NCBI GenBank assembly: GCA_016946835.1
Contig: JACVTC010000005.1
Location: forward strand, 332,501 to 360,000
Direction: 5' to 3'
DNA: 27,500 nucleotides
Source of the DNA: Neocallimastix lanati (nom. inval.)
Taxonomy: Eukaryota > Neocallimastigomycota > Neocallimastigomycetes > Neocallimastigales > Neocallimastigaceae
The translations under genes were made by a program, and so were the position numbers. Positions 10,262 to 22,692 of this stretch are shown here, piece by piece. The notes under the pieces were generated by a model, which worked only from the letters and a program-made list of their open reading frames with translations, was not told the origin of the DNA and ran no database searches. The first letter of the stretch is position 1. Every line of letters begins with the position of its first letter.

Positions 10262-12005
10262 TTTTCATTTTATTTTCATTTTTTTTTTATTTTTATTTTA
10301 TATTTATCTCTATTATATTTCTAATCTTTTTTTTATACATTTTTTTATTATTTATTCAACTTATTTTTTCCTTCTTCTTTCGTTCTTCTCTCTTCTCATA
10401 TTTAATAGTTTATATTTTAATGATTTAAATTATAATTTCATATTTTATACTATTTTATATTATTTTTTTTTAATTACTATTTCATTATTTTTAATTTTAT
10501 TTAATTTTTTTTTATTTTTTTTTTTTTTATTTTTTTTTAATTTTTTTTTTTTTTTAAATTTTTTATATTAAATTTATATAAATTTATGTTTTTATTTTTT
10601 ATTTTATCTTTTATATTTTATATATATATATTTTTTTTCCTTTTTTATTATTGTTCCGTTTTTTTTTTATGGCCATAAAAAATAATAATAATAATTGAAT
10701 GAAATTCTAGTGAAAAGATTTCACTTAGTTATTGCTATGGCTACAGCAACACACATATACATTTCTATTTCTTTTTTTTTTTTTTTTTTTTTTTAAAAAA
10801 AAAATTCTCTTAATTCATTTTTATTAGTATTATTAATTTAATTAAAATTATCATTTTTATTATTAACGATAAAGATTATCATTTTTATTAATTATCATTC
10901 ATGATAACTATTCATATTAAATGTAAAATATAATATTTTTCATCCACTTTTTATTATTATTATTAATATTATAGTTATTTTAAAACTAAATTAAAAAATT
11001 CTGTAATTTTTTTTTTTATTTTATTTTTGTGTTCTTTTTTTTTTTTAATAATAATTTGTATCTTTTTTTTTTTTATTAAAAATGAAAATTAAATAAATAA
11101 ATAAATAAATAAAAGTTTCTGTATTATTCAAATTATTTTTATTATTATTTATTAATTTTTTTTTTTAATGTTTCATATTTATATATATTTATATTTGTAT
11201 ATTTTTTTGTAATTTTATAATTTTAATTGATATTTTTTTTTTTAAAAAAAATAAAACAATTAAAATAAAATAAAAATAGAAATAAAATTTGAAAACTTGC
11301 GGTTAAAAATATTTATATATATATAAATTTATATATATATATATATATATTTTTTTTTTTTTTGATATGAATTTTTTTAATATTATTATTTTAATAAATT
11401 AAAATTATATATATATATATGTATATATAAATGGATAGATATATATTTTAGCCAAAAAAAAAATCTTTTTTTGTTTTGTGATGGTACTACCCTAAATAAG
11501 GGATGGGGTTTTTGAATGTTTGGTGTTTTGGGTTACCATTAATAAGAAATAGCGGTTTGTATATATATAGATATAAAAAAAAGAATAATAAAAAAAAATT
11601 ATTATTATAACTATTATATAGATATTATCTTTAATTCATATTTAATGATATTATATTATAAATTATTATTTAATTTTATTTTATTATTATTTATTAATTT
11701 ATTTATTTTTTTTAATACCTTTTTTTTTTATGGTTATGTTTTATTCTCCCCCCATTTTTCGCTCTCTCAATTCCACATTTTCTTCTTATTTTATGATTAT
11801 TATATAGGATGAAACTAAATTTTAGATTTAATATTTTTATAGATTAACAAATTTACTTAACCATTAATAATTTTATCCATGGCCATATATTATAATTATT
11901 TTTCTAGATTAAATACTTTAATATATTTATAGGATGAAATTATTATAAATGTTGAAAAAATATTTATATTTATATTAATAATAAATTTTATTTATTTATT
12001 TATTT
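10262..12005. other. Gene-free AT-rich DNA
   Basis: T-rich DNA with TTTTATTTT and TATATA runs. Exceptions are a mixed patch near 10720-10760 and the nested inverted repeat at 11481-11539, listed separately. No gene is supported. Confidence 0.55.
11481..11539. repeat. Nested inverted repeat in a GC-enriched patch
   Basis: ATGGTA at 11481-11486 matches TACCAT at 11534-11539. Inside lies a perfect small hairpin, CCCT, AAATA, AGGG at 11490-11502. The patch has G-rich words (GGGATGGGG, TTTTGGGTT) found nowhere else in the intergenic DNA. It may be a relic of a small element or a structured RNA; the evidence is thin. Confidence 0.3.
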
Positions 12006-12103
12006 ATTAATATTTAATATTTATATATTTATATATTTATATATTTATTTATTTATTAATATTTAATATTTATATATTTATATATTTATATATTTATTTA
12101 TTT
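12006..12103. repeat. 49-bp tandem repeat, two perfect copies
   Basis: Copies at 12006-12054 and 12055-12103 are identical. A diverged third starts at 12104. Confidence 0.85.
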
Positions 12104-12786
12104 ATTAATATTTATTAATATTTATTATTTATATATTTATATATTTATATTAATATATTCATATTATATATATTTATATATTTAATTTTTAAATTTTTAT
12201 TTTAATTTTTTAAATTTTTTTTAATTTTTTAAATTTTTATATTTTTTAAATTTTTAAATTTTTTAACCCCATAAATTAATTAGAAATTAATTAGAAATTA
12301 ATAATTAATAATCTCTTTTTTCTTCTCTCTTTTCTCTTGTTTTTTTTTATAGAATCTTTTATTTTATAATTAAAAAATTAAATTAATAATAATAATTAAT
12401 AATAATTAATAATTAATAATAATTAATAATAAAAATTAAAGAGAACAAAAATAAAAAAAAAAAAATAATTAAAAAAAAAATACAGAATAAAATATTAAAA
12501 AAGTTTTTTTTTTTTTTTTCATAATATATATTTATGTTTCTTAAAAAATTAATAAATTATTTAAATAATTTTTTTGTATATATTTATTATATTTTATTTT
12601 ATTTTATTATTTTATTTTATTATTTTTTATTATTTTTTTTGTATATTATTTTATTATTTTTTTTGTATATTATTTTATAGTATTTTAATTAATTTTTTTT
12701 CATTATTTAAATAATTATGTTCTATAGTTATCATCATAATACATTTTTTATATAAAATGAAATAATTTATAATTAATTTTATTCTT

Positions 12787-12788
<2 letters not shown>

Positions 12789-12829
<41 letters not shown>
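12789..12829. repeat. Uninterrupted run of 41 T
   Basis: The longest homopolymer in the window. The exact length is likely uncertain because sequencing and assembly are unreliable on such runs. Confidence 0.9.
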
Positions 12830-12830
<1 letters not shown>

Positions 12831-13177
12831 TTTATTTGTTTGTTTTACTTGTTATTTTTGTATTCATTCATCTTACGTCATAAATATAAAATATAAAATA
12901 CAAATATATAATAAAATAAAAAGAATAATCAGTTTTTTTATTATGACATTGTTTTAGAATTAGTTTTATTTTATTGTTTGGTTTCAGTTTACTTTTTTTT
13001 TTTATGTTTTATTAGGATGATTAAAAAATTTATGAGAATAAAAAAAAATGAAATATATAAAAAAAAAACAACTTTAAATTATATAAAAATTATTTTTATT
13101 TATTTATTTATTTATTTATTTCATATTTTATTTTTATTTTTATTTTTTTTTTGATAAAAGTTAAATTTATAATAAAA

Positions 13178-13231
<54 letters not shown>
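13178..13231. repeat. (ATT)18 microsatellite
   Basis: About 18 perfect ATT units in a gene-free setting. Confidence 0.9.
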
Positions 13232-13234
<3 letters not shown>

Positions 13235-13914
13235 AAATAAATAGAATAAAATAAATATAATAAATAGAAATAATAATATTAATAATAAAAATATAATAAA
13301 AATAAAAATATAATAAAGTAGAAATAATAATAATAAAATTAAAAATAAAAATTTTTAAATTTCAAATTTTAAATGATCAAAAAATTAAAAACTTTATTTT
13401 ATAATATTTTATGGCATATTTTGACATTTTAATTTTATTTTATAATTTTATTATTTTATTAATTTATAATTATTTTTTTTTTATTTATTATTTATTTTAT
13501 AATTTATAATTATTTATAATTATTTTTCTTTTATTTATTATTTATAATTATTTATTATTTATTTTATTTATTTTATAATTTTAATATATATAATAATAAT
13601 ATTTATATTTTTTTATTTTTTATTTTTAAAGACTTTTTTTTTTTTTTCATTCAAATAGAATTAAATTTATATTTTATAGTTAATGTATATTTAATATTTA
13701 ATGTATATTTTATATATAATTTACAAAAAAAAAAAAAAATTAATCATCTTTTTTTTAATGTATAGAGATCTAAATAAAATGACAAGGACTAAGACAGAAC
13801 AAATACTCTAATTTTTAAAATTTAATTATATATATATAAATGTGAATAATAAAAATTTTGAAGTTTTAATTTTTTTTTTAAAAAAAATAATTGAATAATT
13901 GAATATTAATATAA

Positions 13915-14150
13915 AAGAGTATTTATTAATAATAAATAATAAATAATAAATAATAAATAATAAATAATAAATAATTAAATAATAAATAATAAATAATTAA
14001 ATAATTAAATAATAAATAATAAATAATTAAATAATAAATAATAAATAATTAAATAATAAATAATAAATAATAAATAATAAATAATTGAATAATAAATAAA
14101 TAATAATAAATAAATAATAATAAATAAATAAATAAATAAATATGATAAAT
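13915..14150 (+). repeat. Heptamer array with the shared 18-bp edge (copy A)
   Basis: Begins with AAGAGTATTTATTAATAA (13915-13932), then AAATAAT units with interspersed AATTAAAT and AATTGAAT variants, ending in AATAAATA runs. The same edge opens the array at 22477 and, inverted, closes the one ending at 17581. Confidence 0.75.
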
Positions 14151-14256
14151 ATAAAAATCCATTCCAATTCTGTTTAAATTATTTAATCCAAAATTTAATT
14201 TCGTATTAAAAACTATATTATTTTATGTATCAATTACATATATCTATAAAATTTTG

Positions 14257-14324
14257 TTTATAATGAAATTTTATTTATAATTAAATTTTATTTATAATTA
14301 AATTTTATTTATAATTAAATTTTA
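14257..14324. repeat. 17-bp tandem repeat, four copies
   Basis: Unit TTTATAATTAAATTTTA repeats at 14257, 14274, 14291 and 14308. Only the first copy differs, with G replacing T. Confidence 0.9.
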
Positions 14325-14563
14325 TTGCATATATAAAATCAATTTTATTTTAATGATTATTATGATCATTATTAAATACAAATACAAATAGAAAAGATTG
14401 AATAATAATAATAATAATAATATATTAATATATATATATATATTTTTTTAAAAAAAAATATCATGATAATATGATCATTCTTTTTTATAATTTTAATATC
14501 TTTTTTATGTTAGTTTTTTTTTTTTTTCATCATTTTTTAATTTAATAATTATTATTATTATTA

Positions 14564-14596
<33 letters not shown>

Positions 14597-14794
14597 GAAT
14601 TGTAAATCAGGCTCATCATCATCCTTAATAATTAATACTAATTAATTTTTATTTTATTTTATTTTAATTATATTTTATTTTATTTTGTGGTGACTACCTA
14701 CCTTAAAAATATTATTTATTGATTATTGATTAAATTAAAAAAAAAATAAATAAAAGAAATATTAAATATATAAATATAAATATTATATAAATAT

Positions 14795-14985
14795 TATTAT
14801 TATTGTTAACTCTTATATATTATTATTATTATTATTAATAACTATTATATTATATTATTATTATTATTGTTAACTATTATATTATTATTATTATTGTTAA
14901 CTATTATATTATATTATTATTATTATTATTGTTAACTATTATATATTATTATTATTGTTAACTATTATATTATTATTATTATTTA
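14795..14985. repeat. Degenerate tandem repeat carrying GTTAAC words
   Basis: GTTAAC lies at 14805, 14869, 14896, 14931 and 14957, with a mutated copy (AATAAC) at 14837. Each is preceded by an ATT run of variable length and usually followed by TATTATAT. Unit length varies from 26 to 35 bp because of ATT slippage. Confidence 0.8.
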
Positions 14986-15282
14986 TTATTTATTATTTAA
15001 TTATTATTTTAATTATTATTTATTGTATAGATTTAAATCTTTCTTTTTTATTTGGCTAAACTGTTTTTTTTTAGTGTAAATGTTTCATTTGATATTGTTA
15101 TTATAAAAAATGCAACTCTCATATGAATATCAATTCTCCTTTATTTATTTATTTATTTATTTATTTATTTGTTTATTTATATATTATATATCAATTAACT
15201 TATTTATTTATTATTTATTCATTTATTTATTTAATCATATGTTAAACTTTTAATTTTTTGGATTTAATATATATATTATTTA

Positions 15283-15313
<31 letters not shown>

Positions 15314-17374
15314 TTTAATTTTTGATTCTTTTTTTTATGTTAATAGAAATAATAAATATATAATGTAAAATGTATTGTAAATATATCATAAATATTATCT
15401 CAATATATGGTATATAGACATTTTAAAATAGTTTTAAATGAATTTGGTGTAACCATGTCCACAATCCATCTTGGCTATTATTTATTAATTATGTATTATT
15501 TAATTATATATTATTTATAATTTATTATTTAATTATTTATTATTATTATGATTATTATAATAGTTATTATTTTTTATTATTTATTATTATTTATTTATTT
15601 ATTTATTTATTTAATATTACATTTATTTGTAATTATTTTGTATTTGTTTATAATTATTAATTTTTTAAATTAATTTTTTTTCCCTAAAAAAAAAAAAAAA
15701 TAAATAAAATACTATATAATAATAATAAAAAAATGGATGATTGTTTTATATAATATTTGAAAAGAAATGTACATCTTTTTTTTTTTTTTCATATTTTTTT
15801 AATTCATGATAAAAAATGAGTACAAATCAAATGAAATCAAATTAAATTTAATTAAATTATCATAATTAAAAAAAAAAAGTAAAAAATTTTTAAAATAATA
15901 ATGAAAAAAAAAATTAAAAAATAAAATTAGAAATAAAGGAAAATAAGGAAATAAATAAAAAATTAAAAATTAATTAATTAAAAAAAAAAGAGAAAAAAAA
16001 AAAAATTCAAGGAGTGGATGATAATGCTTTAAAGAAAAAAAAAAAAAAAAAAAAAAAAACTATTATTATAAAAAAAATAAATAAAAAAAATTTTTTTATT
16101 GGTTATTTCTTTTAAATGGTATATATAAATAAATGATACTTATTTCATTATTTATTGTATTATTCATTTAATTTATATTATTTATATCATTATTACATTA
16201 GTATGTATTAAGTATGATTTTTTTTTTCTCATTTCAAAAGTAGAAAAAATATCTTTATTTTTTAAAATATATGGATATTTTTTAATACTTTTTGATTAGA
16301 ATTTTTAATTTTTAATATATAAATCTATTTTGTTATATAAAAAAATAATTGTCATATAACTTTTTTTTTTTTCTATTTTTTTTTTATTATTTATATATAT
16401 ATTTATTTTTATATAAACTAATGAAGAATCAAATTTATTTCTTTTCATATAAATTTAATGATTAATCAAATTTATTTTATTTTTTCTTTTATTATTTTTT
16501 ACATTTTTCATTTCCAGATTTTTATTATTAATTAAAATTTTATTATTTTATTTTTATATTATATTATATTATACTATATTATAATATAATATATTATTTA
16601 TATTTTATTATATTATATTTTATTATTCTATTTATTAAAATAAAATCTAAAAAAATAAGATTAAAAATTAATAAAATAAAATTAAAAAAAATGTTGGTTT
16701 TTTTTATATTAAAATTTAAATTAATTATCACTATTTAATTTATTTTGTTAATCATTAAATAATAAAATAAAAAATTTTTATAAAAAGTTTTCTATAAATT
16801 TTTAATTTGTATTCTTATTCCTTTTTATATATTCTAGATTATAAACATAATATATTAGTATATATTGATATTTATATATTATAGTCTAAACAGGTACACT
16901 TTGACAATATATAATTTATTAAATTTATATTAATTTATGATTTAAATTTATATATAACTATTTTTTTTAATTTATTTATTTTAAGATTAAAGAATAGAAT
17001 TATTATTAAATATGGAAAAATTATAAAAATATGGCATTATTAAAAAAAATTTTATTTTTATTTTTTTTATTTTTTAATTTTTTTAATTTTTTAAATTTTT
17101 TTAATATTGTTTTTTTTTTCTATTTTTGGATAGTTATGTTATTTTTTGAACCTATGATTTTAATGGAAGAGATAAAAAATTCATCTATATTAAAAAAAAA
17201 TAATTCACATATACATATATATTTATATAATTTATTATATAAAAATTTAAAATGTCGATTAATGAAAAAAAAAAAAACTAAAAAATTAAAAAAATATGTA
17301 TATAAAAATGCATAATTGTGTATTGAGTGGAAAAGAAAAAAGGAATCAGAAAAAAAATTTTTTTCTTTTATAAC
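14986..17374. other. Gene-free AT-rich DNA
   Basis: TTTA and ATTA runs, poly-A tracts near 15685 and 16034, and TATATA runs. One mixed patch at about 15445-15478 (GGTGTAACCATGTCCACAA) has no identifiable origin. The 94-codon ORF at 17031-17315 is discussed among the rejected items. Confidence 0.55.
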
Positions 17375-17581
17375 ATTTGTTTATTATTTATTCAACTATT
17401 AAATTATTTATTATTCAATTATTTATTATTTAATTATTTATTATTTATCATATATTCACTTATTTATTATTTATCATATATTCACTTATTTATTATTTAT
17501 TATTTATTATTTATTATTTATTATTAATTATTTATTTATTAATTATTATTTATTATTTATAATTTATTAATAAATACTCTT
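17375..17581 (-). repeat. Heptamer array with the shared 18-bp edge, inverted (copy C)
   Basis: The reverse complement of the edge is at 17564-17581. Inside are TTATTTA units and a near-perfect duplicated block with ATCATATATTCACTTATTT at about 17447 and 17474. The minus-strand ATAAGTGAAT word also occurs in copy B near 22660. Confidence 0.7.
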
Positions 17582-18242
17582 TTTAATTATTTATGATTTA
17601 TTATTCATTTTAATTATCCATAAATATTAAAAAAAAAACTTTATTATTAAAACTTTTTATATATATATATATATTTTTTTAATATCAAATTAAAATATAT
17701 TTATATTTACATTTTAATTATAGATTATCATTTTTTTTAATAATTACAACTAAACTTTTTGAAACATTATCCTAATTGGGATGAAATATATTATTAATAT
17801 ATTACATTAATATATTACATATATATTGGCTTTAATTAAAATACTATTTCAAATATAAATAAACAGTATATAGAATATACTAGATAATATAACAGATAAT
17901 ATATTAATTTTATTTTAATATAAATGAATGATTCATTCTTTACATTACTTTAATTATATTTTTATTATTTTATTATTATGTATTTTTTAATATGATAATA
18001 AAAAGAATGAAAAACCAATGAAAATGAGGGTAGTCAATATAAGAAGTGGAATTTTATATTAATTTTAGCATAATAAAGAATATAAAGAATTCCTAATAAT
18101 GAAATAAATAATTAAATAAATATATTTATTATATTTTATTTTTATTATTTTATTTTTATTATTTTATTTTTATTAGTATTATTTTTTTATTTTAGTTAAC
18201 TTGTTGATATTAATTACTATTGATATGAAATCTTATTCCTAC

Positions 18243-18273
<31 letters not shown>

Positions 18274-18844
18274 ATATTTTGTTTTATTTTGTTTTATTTT
18301 TCTCTTTTTGAATTAGAAAAATCCATTGAATGGGAATTATACCATAATATTTATTAATGATAACATGAGTTTATCTTATAAAATATCTATAGAGTTCTGT
18401 ATTTAATATTTATTTTCTTTCATTAATCTTTATAATATTAAAATAATAAAAGATAAAATAAATAAATAATAAAAGGAAATGCAATGAAATTAAATGAAAT
18501 AAAAGATAATAATAAAAAAATAAATAAATAAAATGTTTTAAATTTTATAAAATGATATGATTTTTAACAATATTAATAAAAAAAAAAAAAAAAAAGAAGT
18601 TTTGTAGTTGTTATTCTTCTTTTCATGTATCAAAGTTTAAATATAAAAAAAAATATTTATATATATACATAAATATATTATTTTTTTTTTTTTTTTTTTT
18701 TATTTCTCCATTCATTTGTTTTCGTTTTTTTTTTTTTTTTTCATTTTTCATTTTTCATTTTTCATTTTTGTTTTAAATACATAAAAATACATTTTATTAA
18801 TAAAAATTTTTTAACTATTTTGTATTTAAAATTAATTTTTAAAT

Positions 18845-18875
<31 letters not shown>

Positions 18876-20095
18876 AAATAAATTAAAATTTTCAAACAAT
18901 GAACCAACCATCACCACCAAAAAAAAAAAAAAAAAAGTAAAAAAAAAAAAGTATAAAAAATAAAATAAAATAATAGAAAATAAAATAATAATAATAATAA
19001 TAAAAAAAGGAATACAATTTAAATTAAATTATGAAGTTTATTATTATTAGTTTTATATTACAAAAAAAAAAAAGTATAAATATTAATCATTGTTAATAAT
19101 TATTTAATAATTTATTATTTAATTATTTAATATATATTTTTTTTTTTTATTTTATTATATTTTATTTTATTTTTTCTTATTTAGAAACATAAAATTTCTA
19201 TAAATATCCTTTTTCTCTTATTTTATATTTTATTAAACCAATACTTTTTCTTTAATTTATATTATACTTTATTATTATTATTATTATTATTATTTAATAA
19301 TGATTTTCATTTTCTTTATCCATAATGATTAAGAAATATTTAAATGATAATTTAATGATACTTTCTCATTATCAAACCTTAATTTCTATTATTATTATTA
19401 TTATTATTATTTTTTTTTTTTTTTTTAATTTTTATTTTTATTTTTATTTTTATTTTTTTTGCTTTTATATCATATATATTGCATTAATAAATTAAATATA
19501 TAAATTAAATTATTAAATTAAAAATAAATTAAAATTAAAATTAAGAAATTATAAAAATCATATAATCAAGAAAATTATAAAATTAAGAAAATTATAAAAT
19601 TAAGAAAAAAAAAATTAAATTAAAATAAATAATAAAAAATTAAATAAATAATTAAAAATAAAATAAAATAAACATATTAAAATATAAAATTATAAAATAA
19701 AAAAAATAAAATTAAATATAAGATTATTTTAAAGTTTTCACTAAAAGTTTTATCTGTATTAAAAATTGAAAAGCGGACTACTTTAAACTTTTTTTTTTTA
19801 CTTAATATAGAAATTAATAAATTAAGTTTTTTTTTATTTAATATAAGAAATTAATAAATTAAATTTTTTTTATATATATAAATATCAATTATTTATTTAT
19901 ATATTAAAATTTTAATATATATATTTATTTATATATAAATATTCTAATATATATTATTATAAATATAGTATATCCCATCATTGTATAATTTTCATTTTTT
20001 TATTATAAATAACAATCATAATTATAAAAAAAAAAATATAATTCGTAATGAAATGATAAAACCGACTTTAATGATAAATGTAAACCAAGCTGTAA
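17582..20095. other. Gene-free AT-rich DNA
   Basis: Homopolymer tracts, a 14-bp repeat (listed separately), TTTTTCA repeats near 18740-18770, poly-A tracts near 18580 and 18920, and AATTAAGAAAATTATAA words near 19570. No gene is supported. Confidence 0.55.
18133..18174. repeat. 14-bp tandem repeat, three copies
   Basis: Unit ATTTTATTTTTATT starts at 18133, 18147 and 18161 with no differences. Confidence 0.85.
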
Positions 20096-20270
20096 ATAAA
20101 TAATAATAATAATAATAAATAATAAATAATAATAAATAATAAATAATAATAAAAATAATAATAATAGTTAATAATTAATAATAAATAATAATAATAAATA
20201 ATAATAATAATAATAATAGTTAATAATTAATAATAAATAATAGTTAATAATATTAATAATAGTTATTAAA
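20096..20270. repeat. AAT/AAATAAT arrays with TAGTTAATAATTAATAA blocks
   Basis: Two roughly 50-60 bp blocks of AAT runs followed by the TAGTTAATAATTAATAA word (near 20165 and 20217), with a shorter third. This looks like a local duplication with slippage. Confidence 0.65.
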
Positions 20271-21003
20271 ATAAAATAAAATTAAAAAAAATTATATAAT
20301 GTTATTGGTTCAAATGTTATATTAATATTATTTAATGTATCTTTTTTCTATTTTTATTTACTTTTATTTTAATTTTCTTCTTCCATTTATTAATTAAATA
20401 CTATTCTTTATATTATTGATGAAAAAATTTTTTTTCTTTTAATTATCTTAATTTACATTATACTTTTTTTTTCTTTTTCTTTTTCTTTTCTTTTTATGTT
20501 ATAAAGGAGAAAGTAAAGAAGGATTTTCTCTTGAGATTAGTATTATGATGTCATCCTTTTTTTTTTTGTATCATTTTTATTTTTATTTTTAGTTTTAGTT
20601 TTTAATAAAATAAATTATACTAAAATGAATAGTATAAATAGTATATAATTAAAAAATAATAAATAATAAATAATAAATAATAAATAATAATAAATAATAA
20701 ATAAATAATAATAAATAATAAATAAAAAAAATATATATATATATTAAAATGAATGGTTCATTCTTTTTTTTATTGTGTCATATTATTATTTTTTATTTTT
20801 TTATTTTTTTTTTATTTTTTTATTTTTAATAAAGTTTGAGTTTAATTAAAATATATTACTTTTTTAATTTTTTTTAATTTTTTTTTTCTATTTTATAAAC
20901 ATAAAAATTTTTATTTTATATTTCTAAGGATATAAATGATATAAATGAAGAAATTTAAAAAAAGTGGAAAAAAAATCAATAATAAATAAATAAATAAATA
21001 AAA
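20271..21003. other. Gene-free AT-rich DNA
   Basis: T tracts with CTTTTT repeats near 20465-20495, a mixed patch at about 20505-20555 and a short heptamer array at about 20650-20730. Confidence 0.55.
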
Positions 21004-21080
<77 letters not shown>

Positions 21081-21105
21081 GAAGAAGAAGAAGAAGAAGA
21101 AGAAG
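21004..21105. repeat. Compound microsatellite (AAT)25(AAG)9
   Basis: Twenty-five perfect AAT units switch in phase to nine perfect AAG units. On the minus strand this reads as poly-Ile/Leu and makes an artefactual ORF at 20911-21141. Confidence 0.92.
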
Positions 21106-21819
21106 AAAATAGTTTATTTTAAAAATGGATGACTTTTTCAATGTCTTTTTTTTTTTTTTTTTTCTTTCTTCTTTTCCTTATTAATCTTAGTATTAATAAT
21201 ATTATTATTATCGATTAGTCAATCAATCAATCCTATATCATATTTATTTTTCTTTCTCTCTTTTAACATATATATATATATTTCCATTCATTTGTATCAA
21301 TTCATATTTTAGAAATAGAATATTAGTAATCTATCTTTTATTAAAATTATTAATAATTTTTTTTAACTATTATGAATATTATGATTATTTATTATGATTA
21401 TTATTTTTTTTTGTTATATATAAATTATTAAGATGTGTGACTTTTATCATAACTAATATTATTATGATTAAATATTTATTATTCCTTTTTTTTTTTATTT
21501 TTTTTTTATATTAAATTGGTTATAAAAATATATATATTTTAATTTCCTTTCTGTTATTATTTTTTTTATATTATTTTTATTATTAAATATTATTCTGTCA
21601 TTAATAATAAAAATTTTTATTATTAAATTTTTATTATTAAATTATTATTATTAAATAATATGACAAAATTTTTTTAAAACATTTTTATATTTATTTTATA
21701 TTAAAAATTTAAAATAATTTTTTTTATTTTATTTTTTTTATTTTTAATTTAGTGTTGGTCTAATTTTAATTTAGTTGGCAATGATTACTCATTTTTATTT
21801 TTATTTATTACTAATTATT
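21106..21819. other. Gene-free AT-rich DNA
   Basis: T tracts, short TAATATTATTA words and a patch of (AATC)n near 21218-21232. Nothing recognisable as a gene. Confidence 0.5.
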
Positions 21820-21960
21820 ATTATTATTATTATTATTATTTATTATTATTTATTATTATTTATTATTATTTATTATTATTATTTTTATTTATTATTATTT
21901 TTATTTATTATTATTTTTATTTATTATTATTTATTATTTATTATTTATTATTATTTTATT
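21820..21960. repeat. ATT/TTATTAT repeat field
   Basis: An (ATT)n run passes into decamer-like TATTATTATT blocks (TTTATTATTA repeated) and TTTTTATTTATTATTA blocks, ending in GTAGTAGTA. The ORF over it (21775-22041) is an Ile/Tyr/Leu artefact. Confidence 0.75.
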
Positions 21961-22476
21961 AGTAGTAGTAATATAATCCATATCTATATAAATTATAATT
22001 ATATCGATTTATTTGTATCGATTTATTATTTATCTTTTTAACTTTTATTAAATAATTATAAACATATCTATTTATATATATATCTATTTTTTATATCTAT
22101 TTTATTTATATCTTTATGAATAAATATTCGATATTTGCATTTTAGACTATGTTTATTTGATTCAATCTTTTTTTTCTAACTTTTTTTTTTTTTTCCTTTT
22201 TTATTATAAATTATTAATAATAGAAATAATAATCAGAATTAAAAAAAAAAAAAACATATTTATGTTATAATAATTTTTTTTTTTTTTAGAGATAATATTA
22301 TAAGAATTAAAAAAAATTAATTTTTTTTTGAAATAGAAATATCTAATTTCTATCAAAAACTATAATAACTATATAAATGATATTAGCCAAATATTTATTA
22401 TTAAGTGAATACTATGATAATGTAAATAATAAATAATAAAATTAATAGTAATTAATAATGAATAACAAATAATAAG

Positions 22477-22692
22477 AAGAGTATTTATTAATAAATAATT
22501 GAATAATAAATAATAAATAATAAATAATAAATAATAAATAAATAATAAATAAATAATAATTAAATAAATAATAAATAATAAATAATAAATAATGAATAAT
22601 TGAATAATAAATAATAAATAATAAATAATAAATAATAAATAATAAATAATAAATAATTGAATAAGTGAATAATTAAATAATTAAATAATTGA
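22477..22692 (+). repeat. Heptamer array with the shared 18-bp edge (copy B)
   Basis: Opens with AAGAGTATTTATTAATAA (22477-22494), followed by AATTGAAT, then AAATAAT units with AAATAAATAAT variants, and ends in AATAAGTGAATAATTAAAT and AATTGAAT words. Same orientation as copy A, opposite to copy C. Confidence 0.75.

Larger units (their letters stand above)
12104..13914. other. Gene-free AT-rich DNA
   Basis: TATATTT, TTTTAAATTT and TTTTATT repeats, a 41-base T run and an ATT run (both listed separately), and a mixed-base patch at about 13760-13811 of unknown origin. Confidence 0.6.

Noticed and set aside
255-15062. TGGCTAAACT before a T tract at both 255 and 15053
   Set aside because: A ten-base match with no similarity beyond the T tract; too little to call a repeat family.
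17031-17315. 94-codon ORF with a hydrophobic start and a Lys-rich end
   Set aside because: Its composition matches the surrounding AT-rich DNA, all lysines are AAA, and half of it is poly-Phe from T tracts. Unlike the gene at 26474 it shows no shift in base or codon use. A tiny membrane protein cannot be excluded, but nothing supports one.
20911-22041. ORFs of Ile, Leu and Tyr over 20911-21141 and 21775-22041
   Set aside because: Direct products of AAT/ATT microsatellites.
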